Counted from the first letter of the stretch, positions 9,677-18,939 are shown. The stretch is 64,000 nt of DNA from Legionella santicrucis (GCF_001468135.1 NZ_LNYU01000054.1:91086-155085); one strand, 5' to 3'. Notes: a model not told the origin generated them from the sequence alone. Translations and numbers: made by a program.

Positions 9677-10801
9677 GTGACAATAAGTAATATTGTGCAA
9701 CTTGGGTTTAAGGAATATCGAAGTTTGCTTCGTGACCCAATTATGATAGCACTGATCGTCTTTGCATTTACTGTACAAATCTATACAACAGCCACAGCCA
9801 TGCCCGAAATGCTGCACAAAGCACCGATTGTCATTGTTGATCTCGATCAATCCGCTGTTTCACAACGTATCAGGGATGCTTTTTATCCCCCACAATTTAT
9901 AAAATACGTGACCACCTCACAAGCAAAGATGGATTCGGGCATGGATGAAGGCTTATATACCTTTGGTTTAAATATCCCGCCTGATTTTCAACGGAATCTT
10001 TTGTCCGGGCGAAAGCCAACCCTTCAACTGAATATTGATGCTACACGCATGAGTCAGGCGTTCACAGGAACAGCCTACATTCAAACTATTATTGAGAGGG
10101 AGATCAATGAATTTGTCGAACATTATCGTTCTGTGGAAACTCCGCCTGTTGATCTTGCAGTCCGCGTTCGATTTAACCCGACATTAACTAAGATCTGGTT
10201 TGGTGCCTTAATGGAGTTGATTAATAATGTAACGATGTTATCCATTGTGCTAACGGGTGCCGCATTACTTCGGGAGCGCGAACATGGAACAATTGAACAT
10301 TTATTAGTGATGCCAGTCACGCCATTTGAAATCATGGCCAGCAAAATTTGGGCAATGGCTTCCATTGTACTCATCGTTTGTGCTGTTTCGCTTATTACAG
10401 TGGTACAAGGGTTACTCTCTGCCCCCATTGAGGGTTCAATTCTTCTGTTTTTGCTTGGTGCGGCAATCAATTTGTTCGCTACAACGTCAATAGGTATTTT
10501 TATGGGAACCATCACCCGCTCCATGCCTCAATTTGGTATCTTATTGATTCTGGTACTTCTCCCGCTAGAAATGCTTTCAGGTGGATTGACCCCTCGTGAG
10601 AGCATGCCTGAATTTGTCCAGACCATGATGCTGGTTGCGCCTAACACTCACTTTGTGATGCTTGCTCAATCGATTTTATTTAGAGGGGCAGGGTTTGGTA
10701 TCGTGTGGCCGCAATTTCTGACGCTTGCAATAATAGGCTCTATTTTTTTCATGACCACATTAATGTATTTTCGCAAAAGGATTGTCCTTCTTTCTACATG
10801 A
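9677..10801 (+). CDS. yhhJ: ABC-2 type permease, YhhJ-like
   Basis: 374 residues with ABC-2 permease architecture: an N-terminal helix, a periplasmic domain of about 150 residues (AMPEMLHKAPIVIVDLDQSAVSQ onward) and five to six C-terminal helices including the ALLREREHGTIEHLLVMPVTP coupling segment. The GTG start directly follows the rbbA stop codon with no gap; the ribosome site CAGGAG is inside the rbbA end. It should pair with the permease half of RbbA to form the transport channel. The substrate is unknown. Confidence 0.87.
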   Translation: MTISNIVQLGFKEYRSLLRDPIMIALIVFAFTVQIYTTATAMPEMLHKAPIVIVDLDQSAVSQRIRDAFYPPQFIKYVTTSQAKMDSGMDEGLYTFGLNIPPDFQRNLLSGRKPTLQLNIDATRMSQAFTGTAYIQTIIEREINEFVEHYRSVETPPVDLAVRVRFNPTLTKIWFGALMELINNVTMLSIVLTGAALLREREHGTIEHLLVMPVTPFEIMASKIWAMASIVLIVCAVSLITVVQGLLSAPIEGSILLFLLGAAINLFATTSIGIFMGTITRSMPQFGILLILVLLPLEMLSGGLTPRESMPEFVQTMMLVAPNTHFVMLAQSILFRGAGFGIVWPQFLTLAIIGSIFFMTTLMYFRKRIVLLST

Positions 10802-11078
10802 AATAACATTGCATTTTTTCCAATAAAAATTTGGGTTAATGCCATGTCCTAAGGACAATCCGCGCTTGCGCGCCATGGTTATTGGTCCATGATTGCCTTC
10901 TTTGAAATAACAATCAATGAAATTTGATAATTCGATTTTTTACATCTCCTGACATACAGCTGTATCAATACTACCTGTTCCGATGGTAACTAAAGCAACT
11001 TACTCGTCCATTTCTTCCTACTTGATTATTTCAAATGATAAAAAATAGATTTATTCACCACAAGGCTTGAATATTTTC

Positions 11079-11510
11079 ATGTCTATTGGCCAATTAGAAA
11101 CCCTGAGACAAACACCTGCTAACCAAATCAAATATAATGTTACAGGCGAAACTCGACTTGAAGCTAACCAAAGATTCCCTCAAGAATTACAAAGAAACGG
11201 GTATAATGTTGAGTTAATATCACTACCAAGTGGGCATAATGAATTATCAACAATTCATGTTATAACTAACCAGGCACTTCCATTTGTTTGCGCTGATAAA
11301 CCATACAATAAAGATGAGCAAAGTCAGTTGTCATCGGTTACACTGCAACCATCAGAGGAAGAATTATTAGCAGCACGTGAAAGAATGCAAAATTTTAAAA
11401 CAACAATGCGACATAACGCTCTTGATCTTACTGCAAATCAGGAGGAAATGAAAAAAGATGATAGTTCTACCCCATTGACAATCACACCAAAGCCACCATG
11501 GGAGCAGTAA
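11079..11510 (+). CDS. Hypothetical protein, unrecognised
   Basis: About 143 hydrophilic residues with no signal peptide or membrane helix. The C-terminus is a Lys/Pro-rich tail ending TPKPPWEQ. I do not recognise a family. The ATG at 11079 is taken as start; a TTG at 11067 is an alternative, but both have weakly placed ribosome sites. It stands alone between the yhiI-rbbA-yhhJ operon and a decayed zone. It could be the end of a longer degraded gene or an uncharacterised Legionella protein. Confidence 0.45.
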   Translation: MSIGQLETLRQTPANQIKYNVTGETRLEANQRFPQELQRNGYNVELISLPSGHNELSTIHVITNQALPFVCADKPYNKDEQSQLSSVTLQPSEEELLAARERMQNFKTTMRHNALDLTANQEEMKKDDSSTPLTITPKPPWEQ

Positions 11511-11865
11511 TAGTTTACTCTAATTTTTATCTTAAAAACCATTTCTATGGCAAAAGGCTACAACCCATACACGGCAAGGGTTATGGGTCTCTATAAAAAT
11601 GAAGTGACCCATTTTGCACACGTATCCTGACTTACCCCATACTGCATTCTCAATCAATCTGCGAGCTCTTGACTGGTTTGTTAAACCGCCGATTCCTTGA
11701 CGAATATCTGATTAAACAAATAGGACAAGCAAAACGTATCAAAACATCTCAACGAGCACCCCAACTAGGCTATAATTTATAATAAGATTTTGCTTAAAAG
11801 AAGGTCTTTCAAGATGAAATTGTGAAATGGATTTATTGAGCAATATCTTGAATGGAGAATGAGAT
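11511..11865. other. Intergenic stretch with a decayed coding remnant
   Basis: No intact gene. On the + strand between about 11620 and 11781 one frame reads for some 55 codons with protein-like composition (ending in SQRAPQLGYNL and a TAA), but it opens with a stop and has no start or ribosome site. This looks like the tail of a lost gene. Identity unknown. Confidence 0.3.
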
Positions 11866-12060
11866 ATGAATCAACAATATACCGCACGAATTTATTCCAA
11901 TGAGAAAATAATACAATATAAGTCTGGCGATGATATTGAGAAATTATATATTTGGATGTTAGCCGAAGTTAGTGATACACCCGGCGACATTAGAGGCGAA
12001 ATAATTGACAATGCGACGACAAAGGTAGTTCGACATTTTAAAAAAGCACCCGTAGAATAA
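11866..12060 (+). CDS. Small hypothetical protein (64 aa)
   Basis: A 64-residue protein beginning MNQQYTARIYSNEKIIQYKSGDD, with a good ribosome site (GGAG nine bases before the ATG). It looks like a small soluble alpha/beta domain without membrane segments or cysteines. I do not know the family. Its 3-prime end lies 40 bases from the left end of the IS3-family element, so insertion may have removed a downstream partner. Confidence 0.5.
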   Translation: MNQQYTARIYSNEKIIQYKSGDDIEKLYIWMLAEVSDTPGDIRGEIIDNATTKVVRHFKKAPVE

Positions 12061-12131
12061 TGAACAAATGCCTATAGTCGCCTCAAAATACGCCACATTT
12101 GATCTTTCCTCGAAAAAACAGGACACCAACA

Positions 12132-12860
12132 TTATGCAACCAACCCAAAGTCATTCGGGGTCTGAAACCCTAAAGTTGAATGGATGCGCTGACGATTGTA
12201 AAACACTTCAATGTAATCGAATAGAGCTAATCGAGCATCCTTTCTAGTTTTATATTGTTCCCCATAAATCATTTCGACTTTCAAAGTATGATAGAAACTT
12301 TCCATAACTGCATTGTCATAACAGTTACCCGAGCCACTCATGGAGCAAATAAAATCATGTTCTTTGAGAAGCGATTGATAAGCATTACTGCAATATTGAG
12401 ATCCTATATCAGAATGATGAATAACGCCATTAGGTGGGTTATTGCGGTGAATCGCCATGATAAGAGCATCTTCAATAAGGCTTGTAACCAACCGAGTTCC
12501 CATGCTCCAACCGACAATCTGTCGATTGAATAAATCTATGCTAGATAAAGCCAGCCCTCATCAGTTTGAATGTAGGTTATATCAGACGCCCAAACGGTGT
12601 TAATAGCAACAGGATTAAATGGTCTTCCCAAGATATTTTCGGCCACATGCTTTGAGTGGCGACTATCTGTTGTCACTTTAAAACGCCTTGCCGCTTTAGG
12701 TTTGAGTTCTTCCTGCTGCATTAAGCGTTTGATCCTCGCTTTCCCATGATATTTACCCAACTTACGCAATGCCTGTTGTAATCGCTACTGGATACGCCTA
12801 ATGCCTAACAAAGCTTTTGTACACGATGAAAAGCCGATTGTTCTTTTATTACCGCATATT
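12132..12860 (-). pseudogene. IS3-family transposase OrfB, broken
   Basis: The DDE integrase core survives in two frames: the first Asp in NTVWASDITYIQTDEGWLYLA, then HHSDIGSQYCSNAYQ and the Glu in NAVMESFYHTLKVEMIYGE. At least three lesions are seen. There is an in-frame TAG at 12805-12807. About 40 codons are missing around 12778-12790, between the N-terminal part (KYAVIKEQSAFHRVQKLC) and QALRKLGKYHGKARIKRL. A frameshift near 12535 splits LYLA from IDLFNRQIVGW, apparently with a few bases lost. No active transposase can be made. Confidence 0.85.
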
Positions 12861-13151
12861 TCGCTGGCCTTCCTTGGCGAAAAACGCTGCCGCCTTTTTT
12901 AAGATTTCTCGCTCTTCTTCCAGCTCCGCTACACGCGCTTTCAATCGCTTTAATTCTAAGTCTTTTTCATTTAATTGAGATTGATTTGGGAATACTTTCT
13001 CTTGTTTGAGAAGGTATTGTTTGCGCCAGTTATATAGGTTATTTTCTGCTACAACAAGCTCTCTGGCTACTTGTCTTAAGGGCTTATTACTTGATTCCAG
13101 TAGTTCAATAGCTTTAATTTTGAACTCTTTTGTATAAACTTGTCTTACCAT
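12849..13151 (-). CDS. IS3-family transposase OrfA
   Basis: A 100-residue helix-turn-helix plus leucine-zipper protein (VYTKEFKIKAIELLESSNKPLRQVARELVV, then a heptad region ending LEEEREILKKAAAFFAKEG). It binds the element's ends. AAGGAG precedes the ATG. The slippery heptamer AAAAAAG at 12894-12900 (minus strand) is the standard signal for the -1 frameshift that would make the OrfAB fusion; here the shifted frame soon meets a stop. OrfA itself is intact. Confidence 0.85.
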   Translation of the reverse strand: MVRQVYTKEFKIKAIELLESSNKPLRQVARELVVAENNLYNWRKQYLLKQEKVFPNQSQLNEKDLELKRLKARVAELEEEREILKKAAAFFAKEGQRNMR

Positions 13152-13216
13152 GATTACTCCTTGTTGATGAGATTATATCTCTTAAACAAGGTGTCCGGCT
13201 ATTCGAGAGAAGATCA

Positions 13217-13776
13217 CTTTCACTCTTAGTGATCATAACATTCACTCAGAAGTACAAGCATATTAAAAATAAATCAGGGGCTTCTAAAATATCAATATGA
13301 TGTGGGAAGTTATTTAGAAGTCCTTAAAAATAAGTTCATAAAATAATTTAAATTTTTTAATATTATTTGTATATCGTATTAGATATCACATGGAAAATAA
13401 AAAGAACTTATTGGCCTTCGCATAATTAATTCTGCAACAGTTAATAAATAAAAATCTCTCAAATACATCAATAAATATAAGAAAAGTAAGGTAATTGAGT
13501 TTCTTGTTCTTTTCTGATGATGTTTTCTTTGAGATTTGTTGATTTCTAGATCAATAAGGAAGAAAGGATAATTTCTCTTTATAAGGAAATTCTTATGAGC
13601 AATACAAATCATGCAATCATTGAACGCATTGGCAATGAAAAAAAATAAATGTCAATTTTCTAAATAAAAACCAAGACGTCGATGAAAAAAGCAAATATAT
13701 GTATACTGCACTGGAAGAAGAGGAGTATGATGTAATCCGCTCAAGGTGTTGCCCTGTTAGCTACAGGGCCAATAGA
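13217..13776. other. A/T-rich intergenic stretch with a small frameshifted remnant
   Basis: No convincing intact gene. On the + strand an ATG at 13594 with AAGGA upstream starts MSNTNHAIIERIGNEKK and stops at once in a run of A. Shifting by one base in the A run continues as INVNFLNKNQDVDEKSKYMYTALEEEEYD and on to about 13770, suggesting a gene start frameshifted in a homopolymer and cut off by the oppositely oriented Hsp20 gene. The rest is non-coding and very A/T-rich. Confidence 0.3.
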
Positions 13777-14268
13777 CTACGCTTTTTCTACTTTGATATC
13801 ACGAGTACTTTTTTTAGCCTCTTCTTTTTTCGGCAACTCAATGCAAAGTGTTCCTTTTTTAAAAGTTGCCTTAGCCTTATCAACATCTATTGTTGAAGGC
13901 AATGAAATAGAACGCTCATACTTCCCATAGCTAATTTCTCGAGAAAGATATTTTTTGTCTTCATTCTTTTTAGAAGTCGACTTTTCACCAGAAATGGTCA
14001 ATATATTATCCGCTAAAGAAACCTTGATATCTTTTTCATCCATACCGGGCATCTCAAGCTCAATACTGTAATGATCTTTATCTTCCACAACATCCATTGA
14101 TGGGGCAAGATTTAGATTATCAAATTCCCAATTGAATCGAGAGGGCGAAAAAAAATCATTAAAATCATGAAATACACGATCTATTTCATTTTGAAGTCTT
14201 AAGAACGGATTATGTGTATGCTCAATGGCAATCGGGGTTTCTTTTTTCCATTTTATTAATTTACTCAT
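13777..14268 (-). CDS. Cytosolic small heat shock protein, Hsp20 family
   Basis: 163 residues. An N-terminal arm (PFLRLQNEIDRVFHDFNDFFSP) is followed by a full alpha-crystallin domain at about 55-150, with SMDVVEDKDHYSIELEMPGMDEKDI and the conserved GKYERSISLP segment, and a short tail with an I-x-V anchor (RDIKVEKA). It should act as an ATP-independent holdase oligomer. The ATG is preceded by AAGGAGTG. A second, exported Hsp20 gene lies 147 bases upstream on the same strand, so the two may form a stress-protein pair. Such proteins are common cargo of Legionella mobile elements. Confidence 0.9.
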   Translation of the reverse strand: MSKLIKWKKETPIAIEHTHNPFLRLQNEIDRVFHDFNDFFSPSRFNWEFDNLNLAPSMDVVEDKDHYSIELEMPGMDEKDIKVSLADNILTISGEKSTSKKNEDKKYLSREISYGKYERSISLPSTIDVDKAKATFKKGTLCIELPKKEEAKKSTRDIKVEKA

Positions 14269-14415
14269 CGTTTCACTCCTTAAATTGATACGTTTGTCAT
14301 TTCTGACTGATTATAAAGTTGGACTCACAACCTCATTTTGTCAAGTCAATTACATTACAAAACAATCATCTGCAAAATCGATATGTGGCGTTACAACGCT
14401 TAAAATCTCAATCCC

Positions 14416-15003
14416 TTAGAGTATTGAAGATGTCGAAAGTGATTTTTTAAATGTCACAATTAAATTTGAATCTTTCACTTTTGAGCTCATAGAATTGGGA
14501 TCATAGCCCTGTGGTAATTGGAATGTTTGACTGTAATTACTCTGAGAATAGCTTACACTTTTACTATTATCCTGTTCACGAGTGATTTTTTGCGTTATAT
14601 TTGAACTAACCACTAATTGTCCCTCTTTAACAGAAACATCAACTTTACTATCCCCACCTTTAGGTAATTTTATTTTATAAACAAGCTCATTTTTACTTTC
14701 TTTAATTTCAACATTATTTGTATTACCAAAGAGCATTTGATTGGGTTGTTTTAGAAGGTTAGTGTGCATTTGTGAGAATTGACTCTTCATAAACTGGTCC
14801 ATAGCCTGTTGCATTTTTTCCATTTGCTTCAAAACATCATAAGGTGATTGAAAAAAGGGATCGTTATCAAATGGATCTAAGGCTAATAAATCTTTACTCT
14901 TTTGTACTTGATTATTTTGTTTCGCTTCAAGTGCTATGGCTCCTGCTGACATCATAGTGATAAGAGGAACAGAGATTAAAATAGGAAGTAGTTTCTTTTT
15001 CAT
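14416..15003 (-). CDS. Exported Hsp20/alpha-crystallin-like protein
   Basis: 195 residues with a clear Sec signal peptide (MKKKLLPILISVPLITMMSAG, cleavage near AIA-LEA). A Met/Gln-rich stretch (YDVLKQMEKMQQAMDQFMKSQF) leads into an alpha-crystallin-like beta-sandwich at about 95-190 (VEIKESKNELVYKIKLPKGG, then DSNLIVTFKK). Ordinary Hsp20 proteins are cytosolic, so a periplasmic holdase is unusual. The ATG follows AAAGGAG. It is encoded upstream of the cytosolic Hsp20 gene, same direction. Confidence 0.75.
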   Translation of the reverse strand: MKKKLLPILISVPLITMMSAGAIALEAKQNNQVQKSKDLLALDPFDNDPFFQSPYDVLKQMEKMQQAMDQFMKSQFSQMHTNLLKQPNQMLFGNTNNVEIKESKNELVYKIKLPKGGDSKVDVSVKEGQLVVSSNITQKITREQDNSKSVSYSQSNYSQTFQLPQGYDPNSMSSKVKDSNLIVTFKKSLSTSSIL

Positions 15004-15241
15004 CTAAATCTCCTTTCAAGATTGGCTTATCAAAAACTCTAGTCACCGTTTTACACAAAGTTTCATAGCTCTAATTTTATTACTTAATAGCCAATATCGG
15101 GGCAAATTACGCAGTTTTCAAGGCGCTTCGCTCAGAGCCAAATGCGTTGGCAGGGGTAAAGAAGCATTGGAGTTCTAATCATCATAAGACCGTAAATTAT
15201 TATTCATCTCTCAGCGCAATAAAATCCTTCTTTAGAATTCA

Positions 15242-15523
15242 TTACAAAATGACATTATAAAACTGTTCATACAAAGGATGCTTTTTAATTGCTTCATTGA
15301 ACTCATCAGGATCAATAAACCCACATAATCCGATGTTTACGAGCCGTCTTATTTTTTCATGACAACATTAGCTTGTGACTTGCAAACGCCCTATAGAATC
15401 ATAACCAGTCCAGGTATAAGATGCAAAGTCATCACCAAAGTCTATTTTACATATGGAGCAGCGCCCTTGATTTTTTGCATGGAGTTTATCGATTTGCTTT
15501 TGTGGTTTCTTTTGAGTCTTCAT
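15242..15523 (-). pseudogene. Small zinc-finger-like protein gene with an in-frame stop
   Basis: Reading leftward from the ATG at 15521-15523 gives 93 codons: MKTQKKPQKQIDKLHAKNQG, a C-S-I-C knuckle, SYTWTGYDSIGRLQVTS, then TAA (15368-15370), and in the same frame CCHEKIRRLVNIGLCGFIDP continuing to a second TAA at 15242-15244. The composition stays protein-like on both sides of the stop. The paired cysteines suggest a small metal-binding domain. The family is not recognised. It lies beside the IS91-type transposase remnant. Confidence 0.5.
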
Positions 15524-15594
15524 TATAGAGCGATTAAGGATAGATAGATGAATGATTATATCAGGATAATTTATTAAGAGGTTGGCCTTTGTAA

Positions 15595-16854
15595 ATGCTT
15601 TATGCTGTAAGTAAAAAAGAGTTGGACTGCGAACAAAAGAGAAGCCTGAAGGACTTGTTGCTCAAAGATAACTCCTGGTATCACTATTTCCAGAAGTATA
15701 AAGACACGCTACGCCATGAGGTTTTGGAAACAATCTCGAACATTTTAAGTTGCGGGAGCACCTTGCGAGGATTTTCCTGTTATGACTGCCCCAACCCTAA
15801 ATGCACTCATAGCAAAAAAGTTGCGTTTACCTGCCATAATCGGTTTTGCTCGAAGTGTGGGAAGAAAGCCACCGAGAATTGGATAAGCAAACAAATTCAT
15901 CTGTTACCCAGTTGTGACTGGCAGCATATTACGTTTACGATGCCACGGGAATTATGGAGGTTTTTCAAAGAAAACTGGATTTTGTTAGGTTGGCTGCTGC
16001 CAGTAGCAGCTTCTATTTTGCTGCGGTTAGCGAGTCATAAAGGAGTCTTACCCGGAATGTTTGCAGCGCTTCATAGCTTTGGCTGAGATTTAAAGTTCAA
16101 TCCGCACGTGCATATCTCGACTACCCAAGGAGGGATAAATGATAAAGAGACACGTTTTGTCACGTTCTACTTCAAAAAGAAAGTGATTATGGAGATGTGG
16201 CGTTATCGTGTGATACAGATGTTGAAAAAAGCCTATAGAGAAGGAGTTCTTGTTCTTCCTGAAGTATTAAATGCCCTATGCCCGACACAGGGTCATTTTA
16301 GCGCTTGGCTCAATCGTAGACTCAACAAACCGTGGATAGTTCATGTGGCCAAACCACAAAAAAACCCACAGGCGTCAATTAATTATCTTGGGCGTTATAT
16401 TCGTAGGCCACCGATTGGCCACAGCAGGTTACGGCATTACAATGGCCAAAATGTAACCTTTAACTTCCTGAATCATAAGACGAATCAACACGAAGATTTT
16501 CACTGCTCTACGGAGGAGTTTATCCGTAGACTGGTACAACATATCCCTAAAAAGCATTTCAGGATGTTGCGCTATTATGGATTTCTTGTAAATAGAGTAC
16601 GGAGAGAGAAATTACCATTAGTTCGTGCTTTATTGGGGTAAGAACCTGAGCCCAAAACCTACAATCTCAAATACCCATAGTTGATGCAAAAGACCTTTGG
16701 GATTAATCCTAAGGAATGCATTCTATGTCATAGCGAAATGGAACTTGCTTATCGCAAAATTGGTGCTAACGCTGCGTTTTTTATGAAAATCACGAGAAAC
16801 TGGCACAAAGAAAAAGGCTGGTTGCATAGGCGTTCCCAGGATAGATCTATCTAA
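15595..16854 (+). pseudogene. IS91-family transposase with three in-frame stops
   Basis: One reading frame of 420 codons encodes an IS91-type rolling-circle transposase. The N-terminal zinc-binding region has CYDCPNPKCTH and CHNRFCSKCG. The HUH motif is FNPHVHI, the tyrosine region is NYLGRYIRRPPIGHSRLRHY, and a C-terminal C-I-L-C-H knuckle is present. Stops interrupt it at 16084 (TGA where CGA Arg is expected, between HSFG and DLKFNPHVHI), 16639 (TAA) and 16678 (TAG). All three are nonsense changes without frameshift. Element ends could not be fixed. The truncated methyltransferase immediately downstream suggests the insertion or one-ended move cut into it. Confidence 0.85.
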
Positions 16855-16910
16855 AATTTGGAATTATTTTATAACTTTAAGCGTATTGACTTAATTTAAT
16901 CCGACATAGT

Positions 16911-17399
16911 GTGTCTCGAAATAGCATCCAGTGTCACCTTAGCACCTTGGTTGTTTATATTTTACCAACACTCCTGTCCCGATTTAACATTGAGATTCCT
17001 AAGTATGAACAACAATTTGATTTTGTCTTATTCAATACAGTATTGTGTTTTTTGAATTTACCTTTAGTAGCACTTCTTGAAGCAAAACGGGTTTTAAAGC
17101 CCAATGGTAAGCTTATTATTGGTATGATTGATAAACATTCGATGATTGGACAGCAATATGAGGCCACCAAGCAAGATAATCTGTTTTATCGATACGCTCA
17201 TTTTTATTCGGTACAGGAGGTCTTTGAATTGCTTCATGAAATTAATTTTAAAGAAGAAGCAATTTATCAAACTTTATTCTCTCCTGTTGATACTATATTA
17301 ACGCCAGAGGAGAGTAAACCAGGCTATGGGGAAGGAGGGTTTGTTGTTCTTTCTGCTTATGTTAAACCCAATCGATTTTCCTATTTAGATTTTATTTGA
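16911..17399 (+). pseudogene. SAM-dependent methyltransferase, 5-prime truncated
   Basis: From about 17005 the protein matches the second half of a class I methyltransferase: FDFVLFNTVLCFLNLP (motif II area), EAKRVLKPNGKLIIGMIDK (post II and III), then a C-terminal cap ending RFSYLDFI. The SAM-binding glycine-rich motif I is absent, and the residues encoded before about 16990 do not look native. Most likely the front half was lost when the IS91-type element landed at its left side. It should not be functional. Confidence 0.6.
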
Positions 17400-17836
17400 T
17401 AGACGTTCTAGTTAAATCAAGTAAGCCGATAATTGAGCAAACTATTTAAAATTTAATTACTCTGTATATTAAGATTGATTTTCTTAACAGTTACACTAGG
17501 AAAACTCTAATTTGCAGTGGCGTTGAGATAAATTACCTATTTTTTAAATTGCCTGATTGCTTGATGAGTTCTCCCGACTTGCTATCAATTTTTCTTGGAT
17601 TCAAGATGTGCTTTATGAGTTTCACCCAGAATTTCAAATGTTTCTTTTATTACATACAGAGCACCTTTCTATCTGCTCCGATAGCAGCTTGATAGCATTC
17701 GCAACCCATGTCATTTCCTTTTAAGTGGTTGCTTAGAATCCTTATCAGTCTCTCTGGTATTGGTGCAAGGTTATTTTATGAGTTCATGACAGAATAACGG
17801 CGTAACATTAAAGGTTTGGAGTAGATTAAGTTTTAA
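17400..17836. other. Intergenic stretch containing a decayed minus-strand gene
   Basis: No intact gene. The middle holds the frameshifted remnant listed at 17585-17775. On either side I see only A/T-rich sequence without open frames. Confidence 0.4.
17585..17775 (-). pseudogene. Remnant of a small unknown protein gene
   Basis: Reading leftward one frame gives LAPIPERLIRILSNHLKG then NDMGCECYQAAIGADRK. After a one-base shift the next frame gives ALYVIKETFEILGETHKA and ends HLESKKN with a TGA at 17585-17587. The joined sequence looks like one soluble alpha-helical protein of about 62 residues with a single frameshift and no clear start. Identity unknown. Confidence 0.35.
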
Positions 17837-18157
17837 TCAAAGGCATAAAACTTGTCGTAACCCATCATCCAAGGCATTTAAATCTTTATCTGAAAGGTTT
17901 CCTGCCACTTTTTTTAAACGACTTTTATCAATCGTTCTTATTTGATCACAAACTGCGGTAACTTGTTTGCCAAGACAAGAAACAGTGATGGTAATTGGTG
18001 GTCTGGCTGTAGCAGAGCTTGAAAGAGGAACGACGACAACAGTGCGTCTTGCTTGATTAATCGGTGTTGCTCCAACTAAAACGCAAGGTCTGAGTTTGTT
18101 GATTTCAGAGCCTGTAGTAGGGTCGAGGTTTACCCAATATACATCACCACGATTCAT
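17837..18157 (-). CDS. PemK/MazF-family toxin (mRNA endonuclease)
   Basis: 106 residues of the CcdB/PemK fold: MNRGDVYWVNLDPTTGSEINKLRPCVLVG is the classic opening with the catalytic Arg in the RP turn, then ARRTVVVVPLSS and VTAVCDQIRTIDKSRL with the acidic/aromatic substrate strand. It should cut mRNA at short sequence sites when free of antitoxin. The start overlaps the upstream antitoxin gene by 14 bases, the usual antitoxin-first order. Confidence 0.9.
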   Translation of the reverse strand: MNRGDVYWVNLDPTTGSEINKLRPCVLVGATPINQARRTVVVVPLSSSATARPPITITVSCLGKQVTAVCDQIRTIDKSRLKKVAGNLSDKDLNALDDGLRQVLCL

Positions 18158-18380
18158 CAGTTAATCCATCTTGAACCGTTATATCCCAATCGTTCATTTC
18201 ATTTTGTAAACCATGATCATTTTCAACAGCTAAAGCGCATTCATAGAGCGCTTTTTCACGTCGTTCAATTTCTTTTTCAATAAGATGAGCAATCACCTTG
18301 CTGCGTTGTCGCTGAGGTATTGCTGCTCTCATTCTAGAAGCGATTTGATCGGGTATTGATATTAAAACTTTATTCATCAT
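18144..18380 (-). CDS. MazE/PemI-type antitoxin
   Basis: About 78 residues. The N-terminus (NKVLISIPDQIASRMRAAIPQRQRSKVIAHLIEKEIERRE) is a ribbon-helix-helix DNA-binding fold. The acidic C-terminus (NEMNDWDITVQDGLTDESW) should wrap and block the toxin. The start at 18380 is chosen for GGAG upstream; an ATG at 18389 lies before the ribosome site. An A/T-rich leader (18390-18420) probably holds the autoregulated promoter. Confidence 0.82.
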   Translation of the reverse strand: MMNKVLISIPDQIASRMRAAIPQRQRSKVIAHLIEKEIERREKALYECALAVENDHGLQNEMNDWDITVQDGLTDESW

Positions 18381-18485
18381 TATCTCCATCTATATATAAT
18401 ATAATATATCCTATATCTAAAGACAAATTATTCTGATTGTGGAAAATAATTATTCTCTTTTTTTATAATTGGAAGGTGGTACTCG

Positions 18486-18939
18486 TTAAAAAATAAGCAG
18501 CATTTGCTGAGAGTCCTGAGATTGGGATTGAATGGTTGAGTTTTGATTCAGCAATGATCGAACTTGCTTTTTCCGAGGTCTCTTTTTCATAGGTGCTGGA
18601 TCCTCCATAAAGCAGGCCCATGGTAGTATTTGTTGGTATAGAACATCATGGGTTTGATAAGAGATCAGATAATAACCGCGTTGGTTTCGTTCTTTCACCA
18701 TGACGCAAAAGTGCTTCAAGGCATCAGAAAAACTTGCAAAGGCAATAATATGGCTTTGCCCAAATCTGGACTTGATACGTCCATTGGATGCGCAGAGTGT
18801 CCAGTCACCCAATAAATCCTGTTCCAGGCGAATGACGTAATAGCGCGTTGCCTTTTCAAAACGGACGGCATGATAACATTCCTTGGGTTTAAAATTAAGG
18901 TAATGAACCCATGGCAGGGTGGTGAACCAGGGGAATCAT
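18486..18939 (-). pseudogene. WGR-domain protein gene with a start-proximal frameshift
   Basis: Minus-strand reading from an ATG at 18937-18939, overlapping the recombinase stop, gives MIP. Then a run of four C breaks the frame. Dropping one C continues as WFTTLPWVHYLNFKPKECYHAVRF and onward without stop to 18486. From about residue 28 the WGR fold is clear (RYYVIRLEQDLLGDWTLCASNGR then SRFGQSHIIAFASFSDALKHF). As written, the only start after the break is a TTG at 18812, inside the domain. A sequencing error in the C run, or a true frameshift, are both possible. Confidence 0.65.

Larger units (their letters stand above)
12100..13216 (-). mobile_element. Decayed IS3-family insertion sequence
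   Basis: The ends are recognisable as imperfect inverted repeats. The left end reads TGATCTTTCCTCGAA and then GGACACC at 12121-12127; the right end, read on the minus strand, gives TGATCTTCTCTCGAA and GGACACC (13190-13196). The TGATCTT start and GGACAC block are typical of the IS3 group. At 1117 bases it is shorter than usual for the group, which fits an internal deletion in orfB. No matching target duplication is evident (ATT on the left, CTT on the right). It carries orfA and a broken orfB and cannot move by itself. Confidence 0.8.

Noticed and set aside
12100-13216. Active IS3 copy using -1 frameshifting
   Set aside because: The slippery AAAAAAG is present, but the shifted frame meets TAG at 12805-12807 and orfB has a deletion and a further frameshift.
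13379-13612. 77-codon minus-strand frame in the A/T-rich gap
   Set aside because: No ribosome site, low-complexity composition, no protein-like pattern; a chance open frame.
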